64,000 bases of DNA, from contig OX387183.1 of NCBI GenBank assembly GCA_947561395.2, positions 28,074,853 to 28,138,852 on the forward strand. Direction: 5' to 3'. Under the pieces are notes generated by a model, which made no database searches, was not told the origin of the DNA, and worked only from the letters and a program-made list of their open reading frames with translations. A program made the position numbers and the translations under genes. The DNA comes from Buxus sempervirens (taxonomy: Eukaryota > Streptophyta > Magnoliopsida > Buxales > Buxaceae). Positions 48,801 to 60,106 of this stretch are shown in pieces. Numbering within the stretch: position 1 is the stretch's first letter; the number at the start of each line of letters is the position of its first letter.

Positions 48801-48978
48801 TGATGACACCCTGAAAGAGAAGACCCGTCAGTGCATCGAGATCTCCCACGAGCTGAAATCGGAGATAGAGTTGGCTCGAGGTTCCTCTCTGCTTCGGTCC
48901 ACTTTGGTTGAAGAAAGACGGTCTGCCCAAGAGTCTTTTGACCGTATATATTCTGCCATTTTAAATACTTCTTTGTAA
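45898..48978 (+). pseudogene. Antisense gene 1: plant mobile domain protein with Ser-rich and coiled-coil tail
   Basis: Three exons fit in phase: 45898-47467, 47530-47777 and 47842-48978, all with GT-AG introns of 62-64 bp, giving about 985 codons. Exon 1 encodes a plant mobile domain (aminotransferase-like family): W..W..RMKDRFAVVWRKTGIYDMI, NTFNFPCGMMTPTVMDVCFITG and GPLWFLQFWAYHYFP. A Lys-rich patch near residue 175 may be a nuclear signal. Exon 3 is Ser/Pro-rich and ends in a coiled coil. Three in-frame TAG codons interrupt it (46798-46800, 48505-48507, 48724-48726), while the rest of the frame is intact. It lies on the strand opposite gag-pol. Its role is unknown. Plant mobile domains also occur in host proteins that silence transposons. 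Confidence 0.85.
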
Positions 48979-49319
48979 AGCATTTAATGAATTAAACTCT
49001 TTTTTGGAATCCATTTTGCCAACTGTCCTAGCCGTCAGAATCGGCTCCTTTTTCGACAAAGTTCATCTTTTCAATTTGATTTGTCCGTATGATCTTTACC
49101 CTTAAAAACGCTTTTTTCGAGAAGATATTGAGCCGCCGTTTCGATTTCTTCGGGAAGGTGATCGTACTATCAGCACCTTTTTCGGGAAGACAGTAGTCTT
49201 ATCAACGCCCTTCTTGATATTTTGAATCATTACGAGCTCTCCTTTCTGCAGACGTTTCCTTGATTCGTTTCATCTTCTTCTTCCTTCGAGCTTTTCTTCT
49301 CTGGTTTCTGGTATCGATC
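48979..49319 (+). other. Spacer between the two antisense genes
   Basis: This would hold the 3' UTR of gene 1 and the 5' region of gene 2. No clear TATA box was seen. 'ttcgggaag' repeats occur around 49150-49190. Confidence 0.4.
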
Positions 49320-52082
49320 ATGGCGGACGACAACCCTAATGACTTGAATCTATTCCTTGATGGTGAGGATGGTCCTGTTCTTGGTCCATGCACTGATGAA
49401 GATACGGAAAAGGCCCCAAAAGTCCTGCACTCTTCCTACCACTTGATCGGTGCCTCTGATCCTGTGAGATGGGGTAGTCTGACTACTCTTCCTCGCTCCT
49501 GGCCTAAGTGTTCCCCTGAGTGGAACAAATGGGTTGAGCGGTTACGGTCTTATTATATGGAGACCTGGGTTAGGCTAGGTTTGGCGGAGATGATCTTCTA
49601 TTCCACCTTCTACATTCCCTTCAATCCTATTTTGCTTGGGGTGGCCTCATTTTTCTGGTGTCGAGGTTCCAACACCTTCTCTTTTTACCATGGACCTATG
49701 ACCCCTACTCTGCTGGATGTTTGCTGTATCACAGGTCTTTCGGTCCTTGGGGAAGAAATAGATTCTACCCTGTCTGTTTTCTCATCTTCTGTTTTTAACA
49801 CCGCTCATGCTTCTTCTGCTTTCGGCACCTTCGTCCGTGCTGAGCGAGTTTCAAATACCGATAATCCTCCTTCCCTTCAAGAGCATTGCTCTTTTCTTGC
49901 TGTTTTTTCTTTGCCATTTTTTTTGCTGTGGCCCATCTGCTCAGATGGTAAAGGAGTTTGCCGGTATTGCGGTAGCCCTTGCCCAGGGTCGCCGTCTGGC
50001 TCTAGCCCCTTTCTTTCTCAGCCAGGTCTACCGTGGTTTACACAGTCTGTCTTCCGGCCGATTAGGGGTTGCCAGTGGCCCTCTTTGGTTCTTACAGTTC
50101 TGGTTTTACGAATACATCCCCGGCTTTTTCTGTACAGCCGTAGACAATCCTTTTCCTAATTATTATTATGCCGGCCGTCGCTGGCTTACCGCGACGCCCA
50201 TGCAATTGTCTTTCACGGCTGTTCTTGATTTCTTCTTGGTAGGTCTACAGGAAAATAATCCTCCTTTATTCCATCGCTTTTCTTTAGACCAATTTCATGG
50301 GTCTCCCCTTTATGCCGCCATCAATTCTTCTCCAGAGGCTCGCCGACGTGCTACGGCCAGTTTTCTTATTGCCCGGGAGCTCCCTTTTGGCTTGCATAAC
50401 CGAGATGGTCCTGCCACTTCTAGAAGAGAAGGGGTGGAAATATATCTGCCGCATTTCGTCAGTCGGCAGCTTGGTTATGGCCAAGGCATTCCTCTGGTGG
50501 TGTTTTCATCTACCAATGGTGGCTCTCGGTCTGTTTTGAGCCCTAGTTATCTCTCATTAGCAACTAGTCGGTTTCGCGATCTTTCTGATCGTTTCCGCAA
50601 CTATCCTCTTCCCCGGGAATCTTCAGTCGAACCCTCCTTTCGTAGATGGTGGGCTCAGCTTTACTCTGACTTTGTCCGGCTTGATTCAGAGTCGTATATT
50701 GCGCTTTTTCGACCGAATGCGGTTGATATAGCGAGTATAGGCAAACTTCGCGGGTATTATGAGGCCCATTACCCAGGTAACTTTCTTTTATGTTCTTGTA
50801 AACTGATCTTTTCTATTCGGTCGTGTCTGACTTTCTTTTTCTTTATTAGCTGATCCTCGATCTTCCAATGTGAAGAGTAAGAAAAAGAAAGCCGAGGCGT
50901 CGGTCACCTTTAACTGGAGGCGACCTTCCAAGGCTTCTGCCAGTCGGAGCAACCCTTCCTCCAAACAGTCGCCTTTGAAAAAACGGAAGATTGGTGAGGT
51001 ATCGGACGGTCGTGCTTACGTTACTCGTTCCAGTTTGCGACTCCGAGTTCAGCATCCGGGTGAGCGCGTCGTCGTGGCTGACGATTCTTCGGACGAGGAA
51101 GAAGATATCGATTTATCTCGTCCTCAGCATGTGCCCCCAGTTCATTCTGGAAGTAGTGGTAGATCAACTCCCATGCCAACTCCTCCCCGTGCATTTCATT
51201 ATGTTAGTCCCTCATCCCGCTCCTCAACTCGATTTGTCACTCCTCCGACCGATCCGTCGCCTAGTGCATCTAGGCCGGCTCCTTTCTGTCCTTGTCCCGT
51301 GGTGGATGAAGCCGGTCCGTCCACTTTTCCTGGTGCTGCTTCCTCGGGTTCTTCTTCTGGTGAATTACCTTCTGAGCCAAGAATTCCTGTGGCCAAAGAA
51401 GAAAACTATAGACCCCTCCCTGGTACTTGCTTCGGATTTGTCAGATTTTGCTTCATGGAAGTAGACCGTTGTCTTTCATCTCCAGAATTTCATGACCTTC
51501 GTCCAGCATTTCTTTTGGATTTTGACAGTTGGAACGAACTCCGCTCTTTTGTTCTTCGTCGGCCTGAAGAACTTTCTGACGAGAAATTGTCAGACGTTCG
51601 ATTGTTGATATGCAGAGCCGTAGTGATGAATTCTCGCGGGGATCGTTCAACCGGAGATCGGCTGATGTCCATGCTTGGTTTTTATAGTGCCGTGCCGCAG
51701 CTAAGGGAAGCCATGGACTTTCTCCGTTCTGTCAACGTGAGATGTTCCGATTTTCGTCAAGAAATTCGTGCTGTATATGGTCATAATCGCCAGTTGGAAA
51801 CTTTGAGGTGGTCTCTTCATAAAAATTCTCTTGGCCAGGGCTCTATTGCTGGTGACCCATCAGATACTGCTCCGGACGACTTATCTCGGCTACAATCTGA
51901 GGAACATCATCTTAAAGAATCTATCCAGACTCAGATGCTGCTGATCGAATCTAGCCGTCACCGTTTGGAAGAGCACATGAGGGATGAAAGGGAGGTGGAG
52001 GTACGTCGAGCTGAGATGCAGTTATTATTGGAGCGGGCGAAGTATGATCATGCCCGATTTAAAACTTGGTTCGAAAGGTAAG
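49320..52082 (+). pseudogene. Antisense gene 2: second plant mobile domain protein
   Basis: Two exons fit in phase: 49320-50776 and 50850-52082 (intron GTAACT...TTATTAG), about 895 codons. Exon 1 is a diverged paralogue of gene 1: EWNKWVERLRSYYMETWVRLGLAEMI, NTFSFYHGPMTPTLLDVCCITGL, RRLALAPFFLSQVYRGLH and GPLWFLQFWFYEY. Exon 2 has a basic bipartite-like patch (KSKKKK and KKRK), an acidic Ser/Asp stretch, a Ser/Pro-rich linker, and a C-terminal alpha-helical/coiled-coil region rich in Glu and Arg. One frameshift lies in a T-rich run near 49885-49920 (frame 1 to frame 2); no stop was seen elsewhere. Domain order matches gene 1, so the pair arose by duplication or double acquisition. Confidence 0.85.
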
Positions 52083-52909
52083 GTTATAAAACCTTTTCTA
52101 AACAATTATACCGTTTGTTCGGTATTCACTTTTTTATGATAATGCCATATGGCTGGCATTTTAAACTTTATTCAGCCGACTTCTCGGCTTTTTATTAAAC
52201 GGTAGTTTTTTGCATGCTTTTTGGATGCGTAACATACTCGTTTTATTTCATATCTACTGCTCGTCATAGAAAGATTAGAACTTAAAAAAGGAATAAGAAT
52301 GTTTTTATTTCAACATTGATCTTTCATACAACCAAAGCCGAGCTCTTCTGGCTCTTTCATACAATCAAGGCCAGATGTATCAGCCGGGGCCTGATAATAC
52401 AGCCGGGGCCGATATGCCCCTGAAATTGCTCCACACGCCAACCATAGATGGTGTGAGTGAGGGCCAATTTAACCAAAGGGGCAAGAAGCAAGAGAGGTGA
52501 ATGGCGACCACTCCTACCGGCGTAAATGTTGGTCGGAGGAGAGAACTCTCGTCTCTACCCAGAACTCGGTGGGAGAAGACCTACCGTGATGGGGTCAGCG
52601 AGAGTAGAGTCGCCTTTTCCGATCCCGCCCACTCTCATGAAGTCATCGGCTTTGTTGACTTCTTCTTCTCCGATCGTCTCCGTCGTCGGCTCTTGATCTT
52701 TCACCATTTCTTCTCTTCTTCCCTTTCTTGAAAGAATGGCGAGCATTGCCTTAGTATTTATAGACCGATCGTTAGAAAGAAGATCAATGGGTCTGAGCGG
52801 ATCTCGAAGAGATTTCCTATTTTAGTCTAATTCGCACTGTATATCGGCTCCTCGATTTGACAATGCCATTTATTTGGCGTTGCAGGTACCGAACAGTAGA
52901 TATTTTATT
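52083..52909. other. Region between antisense gene 2 and the end of pol
   Basis: The two convergent transcripts would end here. It contains short repeats ('agccggggcc', 'atacaaccaaagccga') around 52320-52420. The frame at 52501-52731 (plus) has no recognised domain. Confidence 0.45.
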
Positions 52910-55900
52910 TTATTCCTGATTTTCCTCAGGTTGGTTATTGATTTCGCGGCTTTCCCATAGAGTGGGAAAGTACCGTTTCAAAAACTGGCCGTTGATAATC
53001 TTCTTTTCTTGGCCATCCAATGACTGTATATGGTATGCCCCCCCGGGCAATACCTTGCTGACTTGTAATGGTCCTTCCCACGTGGGGGACCATTTTCCAT
53101 ACAAGGAATCTTTTTTCCCTATTGGCAGCAGGGTTTTCCACACTAAATCTCCTTGAGCGAACGATTTGTGTTTTACTCGGCGATTATAGGATCTTGCAAT
53201 CCTTTGCTTGAGGGCTCTCTACCGATCCAGGGCTAGCCTCCTCATCTCTCCCAAGTCTTCTAATTCAACTAACATTGCTTCCGTGTAATCCTTGGGAGTG
53301 AAATTATTCTGAATAGCCACCCTTAACGGTTTGACCGTGATTTCGGCCGGAATAACTGCCTCATGACCGAAGGTTAAGGCAAAAGGGGTAGTTCCAATAG
53401 ACGTCTTGTAAGACATTCGATACGCCCACAATGCTTCAGATAAGAGTTTATGCCAACTTCTTGGCTTATCTTCAATCATCTTTCTTAGGATATTTTTCAA
53501 CACCTTATTCGTTGCTTCAGCTTGTCCGTTTGCCTGTGCGTAATAAGGTGTAGATTGAATCATTCTGATGCCATATGTTTTGGCAAATTCAGTCACTTCT
53601 TGTTCTACAAAAACGGTACCTGAATCGGTCGTGATGGTTTCGGGGATACCGTATCTGTGAATTATCTGTTCCTTGATAAACTCAATCACATCCGATTGTT
53701 CCACTTTTTTCAAAGGTTTGGCTTCCACCCATTTGGTGAAGTAATCAGTGGCTACTATGATGAAGTTGTGTAGACCGGTCGAAGGAGGATACACTTTTCC
53801 AATTAAATCCATTGCCCAACCTCTGAAGGGCCATGGCTTGACTATGGTTTGCAATTCAAATGCCGGTACCCTCTGAACTGATCCATGTTTCTGACATTCC
53901 TGACATCCTGCAGCGAACATCTGACAATCTTTCAAGATTAACGGCCAGTAATAATCATGCCGACGTAATAACCATCGCATCTTGACTCCTGTTTGATGTG
54001 CGCCACAAATCCCTTCGTGTACTTCGGCCATTATTAACATGGCTTCTGTTGGGTTGACACATCTAAGTGGGATGTCCTCAATACTCTTTTTATATAACTC
54101 ATCCCCCAGAATAAAATAGTTGGCAGCCTTCCTTTTGGTCGATCTGCTAGTCTTTATAGTAGGATCCTTAAGATATCCCCAGATCTCACCTCTCCAATCC
54201 TGTCTTATTGTCTGGTTACAACATACTAGTGAATCCACCAGAAATGGTCTTTTCTCGGAGTTGGGGAGAGATTGTATGGTCACCGTTCTAACTGAATCGC
54301 GCAGTCTGAGTCCAGATGCCAACTGGGCCAGTTCATTAGCTTGATAGTTTTCCTTCCTTGGCCGATGTTCGAATTCAATTCTATTAAACTGCTGGGCCAA
54401 GAATCTCGCCCTTCGTAGCAACAGTACTAATGACTCGCTATTGCAGTTATATATGCCCTCCATTTGCTTCAAGAAGAGTTGAGAATCCCCAACAATATTA
54501 ACCGCTCGAGCACCCATTTCCCATAGAATTTACAACCCTATAATTGTAGCTTCAAACTCTGCCTGATTGTTTGTGGATAATTCTTCAAGTTGAAACGCAT
54601 GCTCGTGCTTGTCACCAGTGGGTGAGGTTATTACTACTTCGATCCCAGATGCAAACTCCGTTTTTGAGCCATCAAATTCCAGTGTCCATGGTTGGAATTC
54701 GGCATAGCAAAAACTGGCATGAAATACTGGGATATCCAATTCTTTTTCCTGTACACTAGATGGATGATCAGCCAAAAAATCGGCCAATGCTTGTCCTTTT
54801 ACCGCTTTCTGCGGTACATATTTGAAGCCGAACTCCATCAGAGTCAGGGTCCATTTTCCGAGTCTACCACTCACTGTAGGCCGAGTGAGCATGTATTTGA
54901 CCACATCAGTGGCCGCTATGACGAAAATTTCTTTGGCCGACAGGAGATAATGTCGTAATTTGGTAGCTGCATAATAGAGTGTGAGACACAACTTCTCTAG
55001 ATTAGTGTACCTTTCTTCCACCGGAGTCAGGAATCTACTGAGGTAATAAATAGCCTGCTCATATCCTTGATCGTTCTCTTGGGCCAACAAGACTCCAACT
55101 GAATCGCTCGCAGCCGCTATATAAAGTTTTAGCAGCCGTTCTTTTGAAGGTGGCACCAAGACCAGTGGGGTTGCCAAATACTGTTTGATGCCTTCAAAAG
55201 CGGCTTGATGGTCCTCATTCCAGATAAACTCTTCAGTATTCTTGATTTTCAATAATGGGGATAGGACCCTGATCTTCCCGGCCAGGTTTGAAATGAATCT
55301 TCTCAAGAAATTCACCTGGCCGAGCAACCTTTGTAGCTGTTTCTTATTGGCTGGTAGCTTGGCTTCTATGACCGACTTTGCCTTATTTTTATCGACCTCA
55401 ATTCCTCTCTGGTGTACGAGAAAGCCTAGGAAATTTCCGGCCGATACACCAAAAGCACACTTTAATGGATTCATTTTCAAGCTGTACTTACGAAGTCGTT
55501 TAAAAACCTGCTTTAAATGCTGCAAGTGGTCCATTTCGGTCTGAGACTTTATCACAACATCGTCAATATATACCTCAAGTATTTGACCGATCATGTCATG
55601 GAAGATAAGATTCATTGCCCTTTGATAGGTTGCGCCAGCATTCTTCAATCCGAACGGCATAACCACCCAACAATAAGTTCCTAATGCTCCTGGGCATCGA
55701 AACGCTGTTTTAGCTACATCTTCTTCGGCAATAAAGATTTGATTATATCCGGAGTGGCCGTCCATAAATGACAAAAACTTATGCCGTGATGCATTATCAA
55801 CTAAGAGGTCTGCGATCGGCATTGGATATTCGTCCTTGGGCGTTGCAGAATTCAGATTGCGGAAATCAATACATACCCTAATTTGACCATTCTTCTTAAT

Positions 55901-56485
55901 TACGGGTACAACGTTTGAAAGCCATTCGGCGTATCGTATTGGCCTAATAAACCCGGCTGATAAAAGCCGTTATATTTCAACCTTCACTTTACATACCACG
56001 TCGTCACCCATCCTCCTTGAAGGTTGTCTGAATGGTTTAAATTCTGGCTTGATAGGGAGCCTGTGTTCTACCATTTTTCGGTCCAATCCTGGCATCTCTT
56101 GGTAAGTCCAGGCGAAACAGTCCGAATATTCGGTTAGCAATCGTCTCATTTCTTGTCTGACCGAAGGTGGTAGTAGCTTACTTATGAAAACAGGCTTCTG
56201 TTCCGCCTCTGTCCCCAGGTTGATTTCTTCTAATGGATCTTGGGTATCTACCTTCAGGTCTTCTAATTTGGCTGGTGCTGCTTGTAGGTCGGTGAGAGTA
56301 ATCTCATTCCGGTCTTGTACCCTTTCATCTTCTTGTTCATTAATGAATTCGGCCGAGTTTATCATTATCTTGCCGTTTTCCAGCCATTCTTGTTCCTGCT
56401 GCAACTTCCCTATCTTTTCTTCCTGCATGTAAGCCGTCATCTTTCTTACGACGGCTTCTGCGACTTCTGATGGTTTAACCATCAT
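52910..56485 (-). pseudogene. Tat pol: RT, RNaseH, second RNaseH, integrase
   Basis: One frame runs from 56485 to the stop at 52910, interrupted by TAA 55970-55972, TAA 54530-54532 and TAG 53219-53221. RT shows CIDFRNLNSATPKDEYPMP, SFMDGHSGYNQI and the VYIDDVVIKS active site. A first, decayed-type RNaseH follows (LYIAAASDSVGVLLAQ). A second RNaseH comes next (LEFDGSK, NNQAEFEA, VGDSQLFLKQM), typical of Tat. Integrase has the HHCC motif (HEGICGAHQTG, CQECQKHG) and the DDE residues in AMDLIGKV, TTDSGTVF and NGQAEATNK, ending in a GPF-like module (WEGPLQVSKVL). No chromodomain is visible. Confidence 0.95.
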
Positions 56486-58538
56486 TTGGTAGTTCTTTGA
56501 GTTCGGCGACTGCAGCTACCTCTGTAATCTGTAGTTGCGCCGTTTGTAGTATAGCCGAACTTGAAGTGATCGGCTGCCCATTTTTGTCATATCCACTAAA
56601 TAAAATTGGTTTTACCTCTTCGTTATAAAGGGATGCATGCGCGGCATTAGAATCCACGGCAAATGGCCGCTGGTCGGCTTTTACTTCTTCTGTCTTGCCA
56701 TCCTTCCAAAACAGCAACGATTGGTGCAAAGAAGATGGTACACATTTGTTCGAATGGATCCAATCTCTTCCCAGCAATGCGTTGTATCCGGCGGATGATT
56801 CAATTACGAAGAATGCCGTAAGAGATTGCTGTGTCCCAACCGTTAGTTCGATTGGGAGGATTCCTCTAGTTCCTGTAAGACCTCCTGCAAAGTTAGTGAC
56901 AGTGATCTCGGAAGAAATTAAATCCGAATAAGACTTACCTAATTTCTTCAATGTGGAGATTGGGATGAAATTTATTGCTGCCCCATTATCAATTAGGATT
57001 CTATTGATAGGGATCCCATTCATGTGCGCCTTTATAAATAAAGGTTTCAGATGTTGAGTCATGGTTAAGGATGGTTCAACGAAACATACCTCCCCCACCA
57101 GACCGATTTTGTCACCATCGGCCGGTTTCTGGTCTTTTTTCTCCTCTTCGAGATGTTCTGGATCAATCACATACAAAGCTACTGGGTCTTCCTCCTCCTG
57201 GATCTCCTCTAACCGTGGTAACTCCATGCTGGCCCCAAAAGTCATAGGTAAAGTGAGGACCATGTGACAGTCAAGCGGTATCGGGGGCATCCGACCGAAA
57301 CAGATTTCGGCGATTGATGCATCCGCACTCAAAGGAGGTTGACTCAGCGACTCACTGATCTCGTCTTTGGGAGTTTCGAGCGTCAATTCCTCTGTTATTT
57401 CTACCGTAGAAGGAGTTGAGATCCTACTGTACTCTGTTAACATTTGTTCAACTAACAATTGTTCTCCTTCTCCTCCGGCGAAATTGTCCGTCAATTCCTC
57501 GTCTGAAACCAACCTTTCGGTCACTGCATTGGAATCATGTTCGGGTGTAGTATCTGGAGGGATTGGTGACTCAAGCGGGCTCTTTTTGAGCCTTTGTGGT
57601 TTCGGAATACGCCTTTTGGCAACAAACCTAAACGACCAATATGGCTCGGATGATCCAGTACTCTGTTCCTGGTATCGTCTCTTAGCTTGCTGTCGCTGCC
57701 AGCGTCGCTTCTGCGTTCTGGTCAGTTCTGCGATACTTGCCTGCGCATGAAAAGGAAATTTAGGATGAGTCAATCTTTTCCAGTGACCATCCTGCATAAT
57801 AGGTGGTTTTACCATTCTGGGTTTGACCCTATTTACCATCCTATATTGTTCGTGAGTCATGTAGCCGCTATCCCTAGCGGCGCTATAGGTGGCTGCCGTC
57901 CTTGTCGGCGAGCCTACTTGTCTTCCAGAAGTTAAATACAAGGGTTTCTTGCCCCCCTGAGTGTGGCGTGCATCTTCATATTTGACTGATTTCCCTTTGT
58001 ATTGGGAATACCGGTACTCTGCTATCACTTTTTGCTTGCAGTCTTGGCAAAGGAGGCCTGGTGACATTTCTATTTTCTCCGGAATCTTGCATGATGTATC
58101 TTTATTAACGGAAGATTCCTCTGAGGATTTAGCAACCGTTTCCGGTCGCTTCTTGGCTGCAGCTTGATTGGAAGACAATTCAGAAGGAACCGAAGCCAAT
58201 TTCTTTGTTGTTTTCTCATTGAGCTCTGGTCTCCTGTCTTCTTCTATCCTGGGTTCGTGTCTGGGCTTATGCCACCACTCACCCCAGATTTCACCCTTCC
58301 TCTCTTGACGCCATGACCGTCCTTGTGTAGGTGGATACCTCCAATGGTTTCTTGGTCGTAAATTCACCTGGTTTTGCACTGGTTGTGCTGTTTTCCCCCA
58401 TTTCCCTGAGGAACATCCATCCAGGTCAATTTTAACTGCTGGAGTGCGTTTTGGCAAACCAATGGTAACCATATTCGCTGACACCTCTTTAGGGAATGGT
58501 TGTGTCAACCTGCATCTTTTCTTTGTCGGTTTCTGCAA
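56475..58538 (-). CDS. Tat protease-containing polyprotein segment
   Basis: About 500 residues of low-complexity, Glu/Lys/Arg-rich sequence with a CQDC pair near residue 150 precede an aspartic protease. The protease shows ILIDNGAAINFIP as catalytic loop (N where Ser/Thr is usual) and LLGRDWI near its end. The frame overlaps gag by about 50 bases and pol by 11 bases, each time in another phase. Two programmed frameshifts or two mutations must be assumed. The usual Tat arrangement would be one long pol. Confidence 0.82.
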   Translation of the reverse strand: MQKPTKKRCRLTQPFPKEVSANMVTIGLPKRTPAVKIDLDGCSSGKWGKTAQPVQNQVNLRPRNHWRYPPTQGRSWRQERKGEIWGEWWHKPRHEPRIEEDRRPELNEKTTKKLASVPSELSSNQAAAKKRPETVAKSSEESSVNKDTSCKIPEKIEMSPGLLCQDCKQKVIAEYRYSQYKGKSVKYEDARHTQGGKKPLYLTSGRQVGSPTRTAATYSAARDSGYMTHEQYRMVNRVKPRMVKPPIMQDGHWKRLTHPKFPFHAQASIAELTRTQKRRWQRQQAKRRYQEQSTGSSEPYWSFRFVAKRRIPKPQRLKKSPLESPIPPDTTPEHDSNAVTERLVSDEELTDNFAGGEGEQLLVEQMLTEYSRISTPSTVEITEELTLETPKDEISESLSQPPLSADASIAEICFGRMPPIPLDCHMVLTLPMTFGASMELPRLEEIQEEEDPVALYVIDPEHLEEEKKDQKPADGDKIGLVGEVCFVEPSLTMTQHLKPLFIKAHMNGIPINRILIDNGAAINFIPISTLKKLGKSYSDLISSEITVTNFAGGLTGTRGILPIELTVGTQQSLTAFFVIESSAGYNALLGRDWIHSNKCVPSSLHQSLLFWKDGKTEEVKADQRPFAVDSNAAHASLYNEEVKPILFSGYDKNGQPITSSSAILQTAQLQITEVAAVAELKELPNDG

Positions 58539-60057
58539 ACTTTAGGAGCCCTTTATCAATATTCTCCTGTATCACATTACGAAGCACAGTACATTCATTA
58601 GTTTCATGAGTTTTCACCCCGTGCCATTTACAAGCTTTACCCTTGGCCGCCACATTGGCTAGGATAAAAGGATGGTCTTTGGTCAGTCTGAAGAATCCTT
58701 GTTTCAAAAGGTATTCAAATACTTCAGCCGTCTTATTTATATCAAAGGAATAATTTCGGCTAAAAGTACTCGTCTCCTTTGTTGCTTCTGTATCCTTGGT
58801 TTTTCGGATAAGAATCGGACAGGTGATTGATTGTTTTCCCACGACTTCTACAACTCCGTATTCAAAGTTCGGGTCCTTGTAATAAGACCCGTAAGACGAG
58901 ACTTTCTTTTCGTTGTCTTCCTGTAATAGCCACTCGTATTTAGTGGCTCTGGCCGACAACTCAAATAAGTCTTCGAACTGTTCACCTTCGAATTTCTTTC
59001 GAAGTTCAAAGTGTAGTCCGTTTAAAGCCAAATTTGCAAATTCCGATTCTGGTAAAAGAATTCGGCATTTGTTTTTCATATATTTAAAGCGAGCAATATA
59101 TTTATCGGCCGATTCCCCCGGTTGTTGTCTTAACCGAGCAAGATCAACCATGGTTACTTCGGGCTCCGTACGATAAAATTGGGAGTGGAATTTCTCTTCC
59201 ATCATTCCCCAATTTGTAACTGAATTGGCCGGTAAGGTAATATACCATGTAAAGGCCTGTCCGGTCAATGAGTTTCCAAATAGTCTAAGTCTAAGGAAAT
59301 CATTACCGGACGCTTCTCCACATTGAACCGTAAATCGGCCAATGTGTTCAATGGTAGATTGTTGACCTTCTCCTGAAAACAAAGTGAATTCGGGAATTTT
59401 GTATCCCCATGGGAATTCAAATTGTTGGTCAATCCAGCCTGGGTAAGGTTTCCTATAAACTGGCCTAGTCATTCGTCGGTGATATTGATCTCCGATCATT
59501 TCTTGAATTACATTTTGGATGTAATTACGGTTTACGGCCATATTTCTTACCCCGATATCTTCTCTATGGTTCTCCTGTGCTTCCCTTTGTCCCATGGGTC
59601 GCACCTCGATCGGAGGCACATTGGGATGAACTGGGACACCAGGAGGTATTTCTCCCCTAAAAGCGGCGGTGTTGGCCTGTTCGTTTCGGCCGTTTACACC
59701 TAGGTTCATGATCGGTGGCTGCTCCGGGATATTTATCCTTTCGTGAGCATTTGACCCAGCAGCCGATGTTTCGGCTCGTTCGGTCACCATGACCGGTCTT
59801 GCCATTGTAGAGAAACCTTCCTGTAAAACCGCTAGGATTCTACCATTATCAGAAGAAATTTTGTTAATACCCTGGCCAAAGCCTGCCATTTGTTGGCTAA
59901 GACCTTGTATGGCCTGAATAAGTCACTCATTAAGGTCCGGCTGAGAACTCGAAGGTCCTTCCGGGACCTCTGGAGCATAAAGAGGATTTACCTGAGATTC
60001 AGCAGGTTCCTCTGGCGCTGCATTTTCAGCATGCCGAGTACTTCTTCTTGCCGCCAT
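58489..60057 (-). pseudogene. Tat gag
   Basis: From the ATG at 60057 (MAARRSTRHAEN) the frame is interrupted by a TGA at 59923-59925 and continues to 58489. The retrotransposon gag domain lies around residues 210-330 (LRLFGNSLTGQAFTWY, FHSQFYRTEP, QQPGESADKYIARFK). A later CxxH-like element (CKWHGVKTHETNECTVL) resembles the zinc finger of Tat gags. Confidence 0.9.
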
Positions 60058-60080
60058 TAGTGCTCTTTCAAAGACTAATG

Positions 60081-60098
60081 GTCCCACCGGGCGTGCCA
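60081..60098 (-). other. Tat primer-binding site
   Basis: TGGCACGCCCGGTGGGAC on the minus strand starts eight bases inside from the 5' LTR. The TGG start and position fit a primer-binding site. I could not assign the tRNA with certainty. Confidence 0.65.
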
Positions 60099-60106
60099 AA
60101 AAGGGA

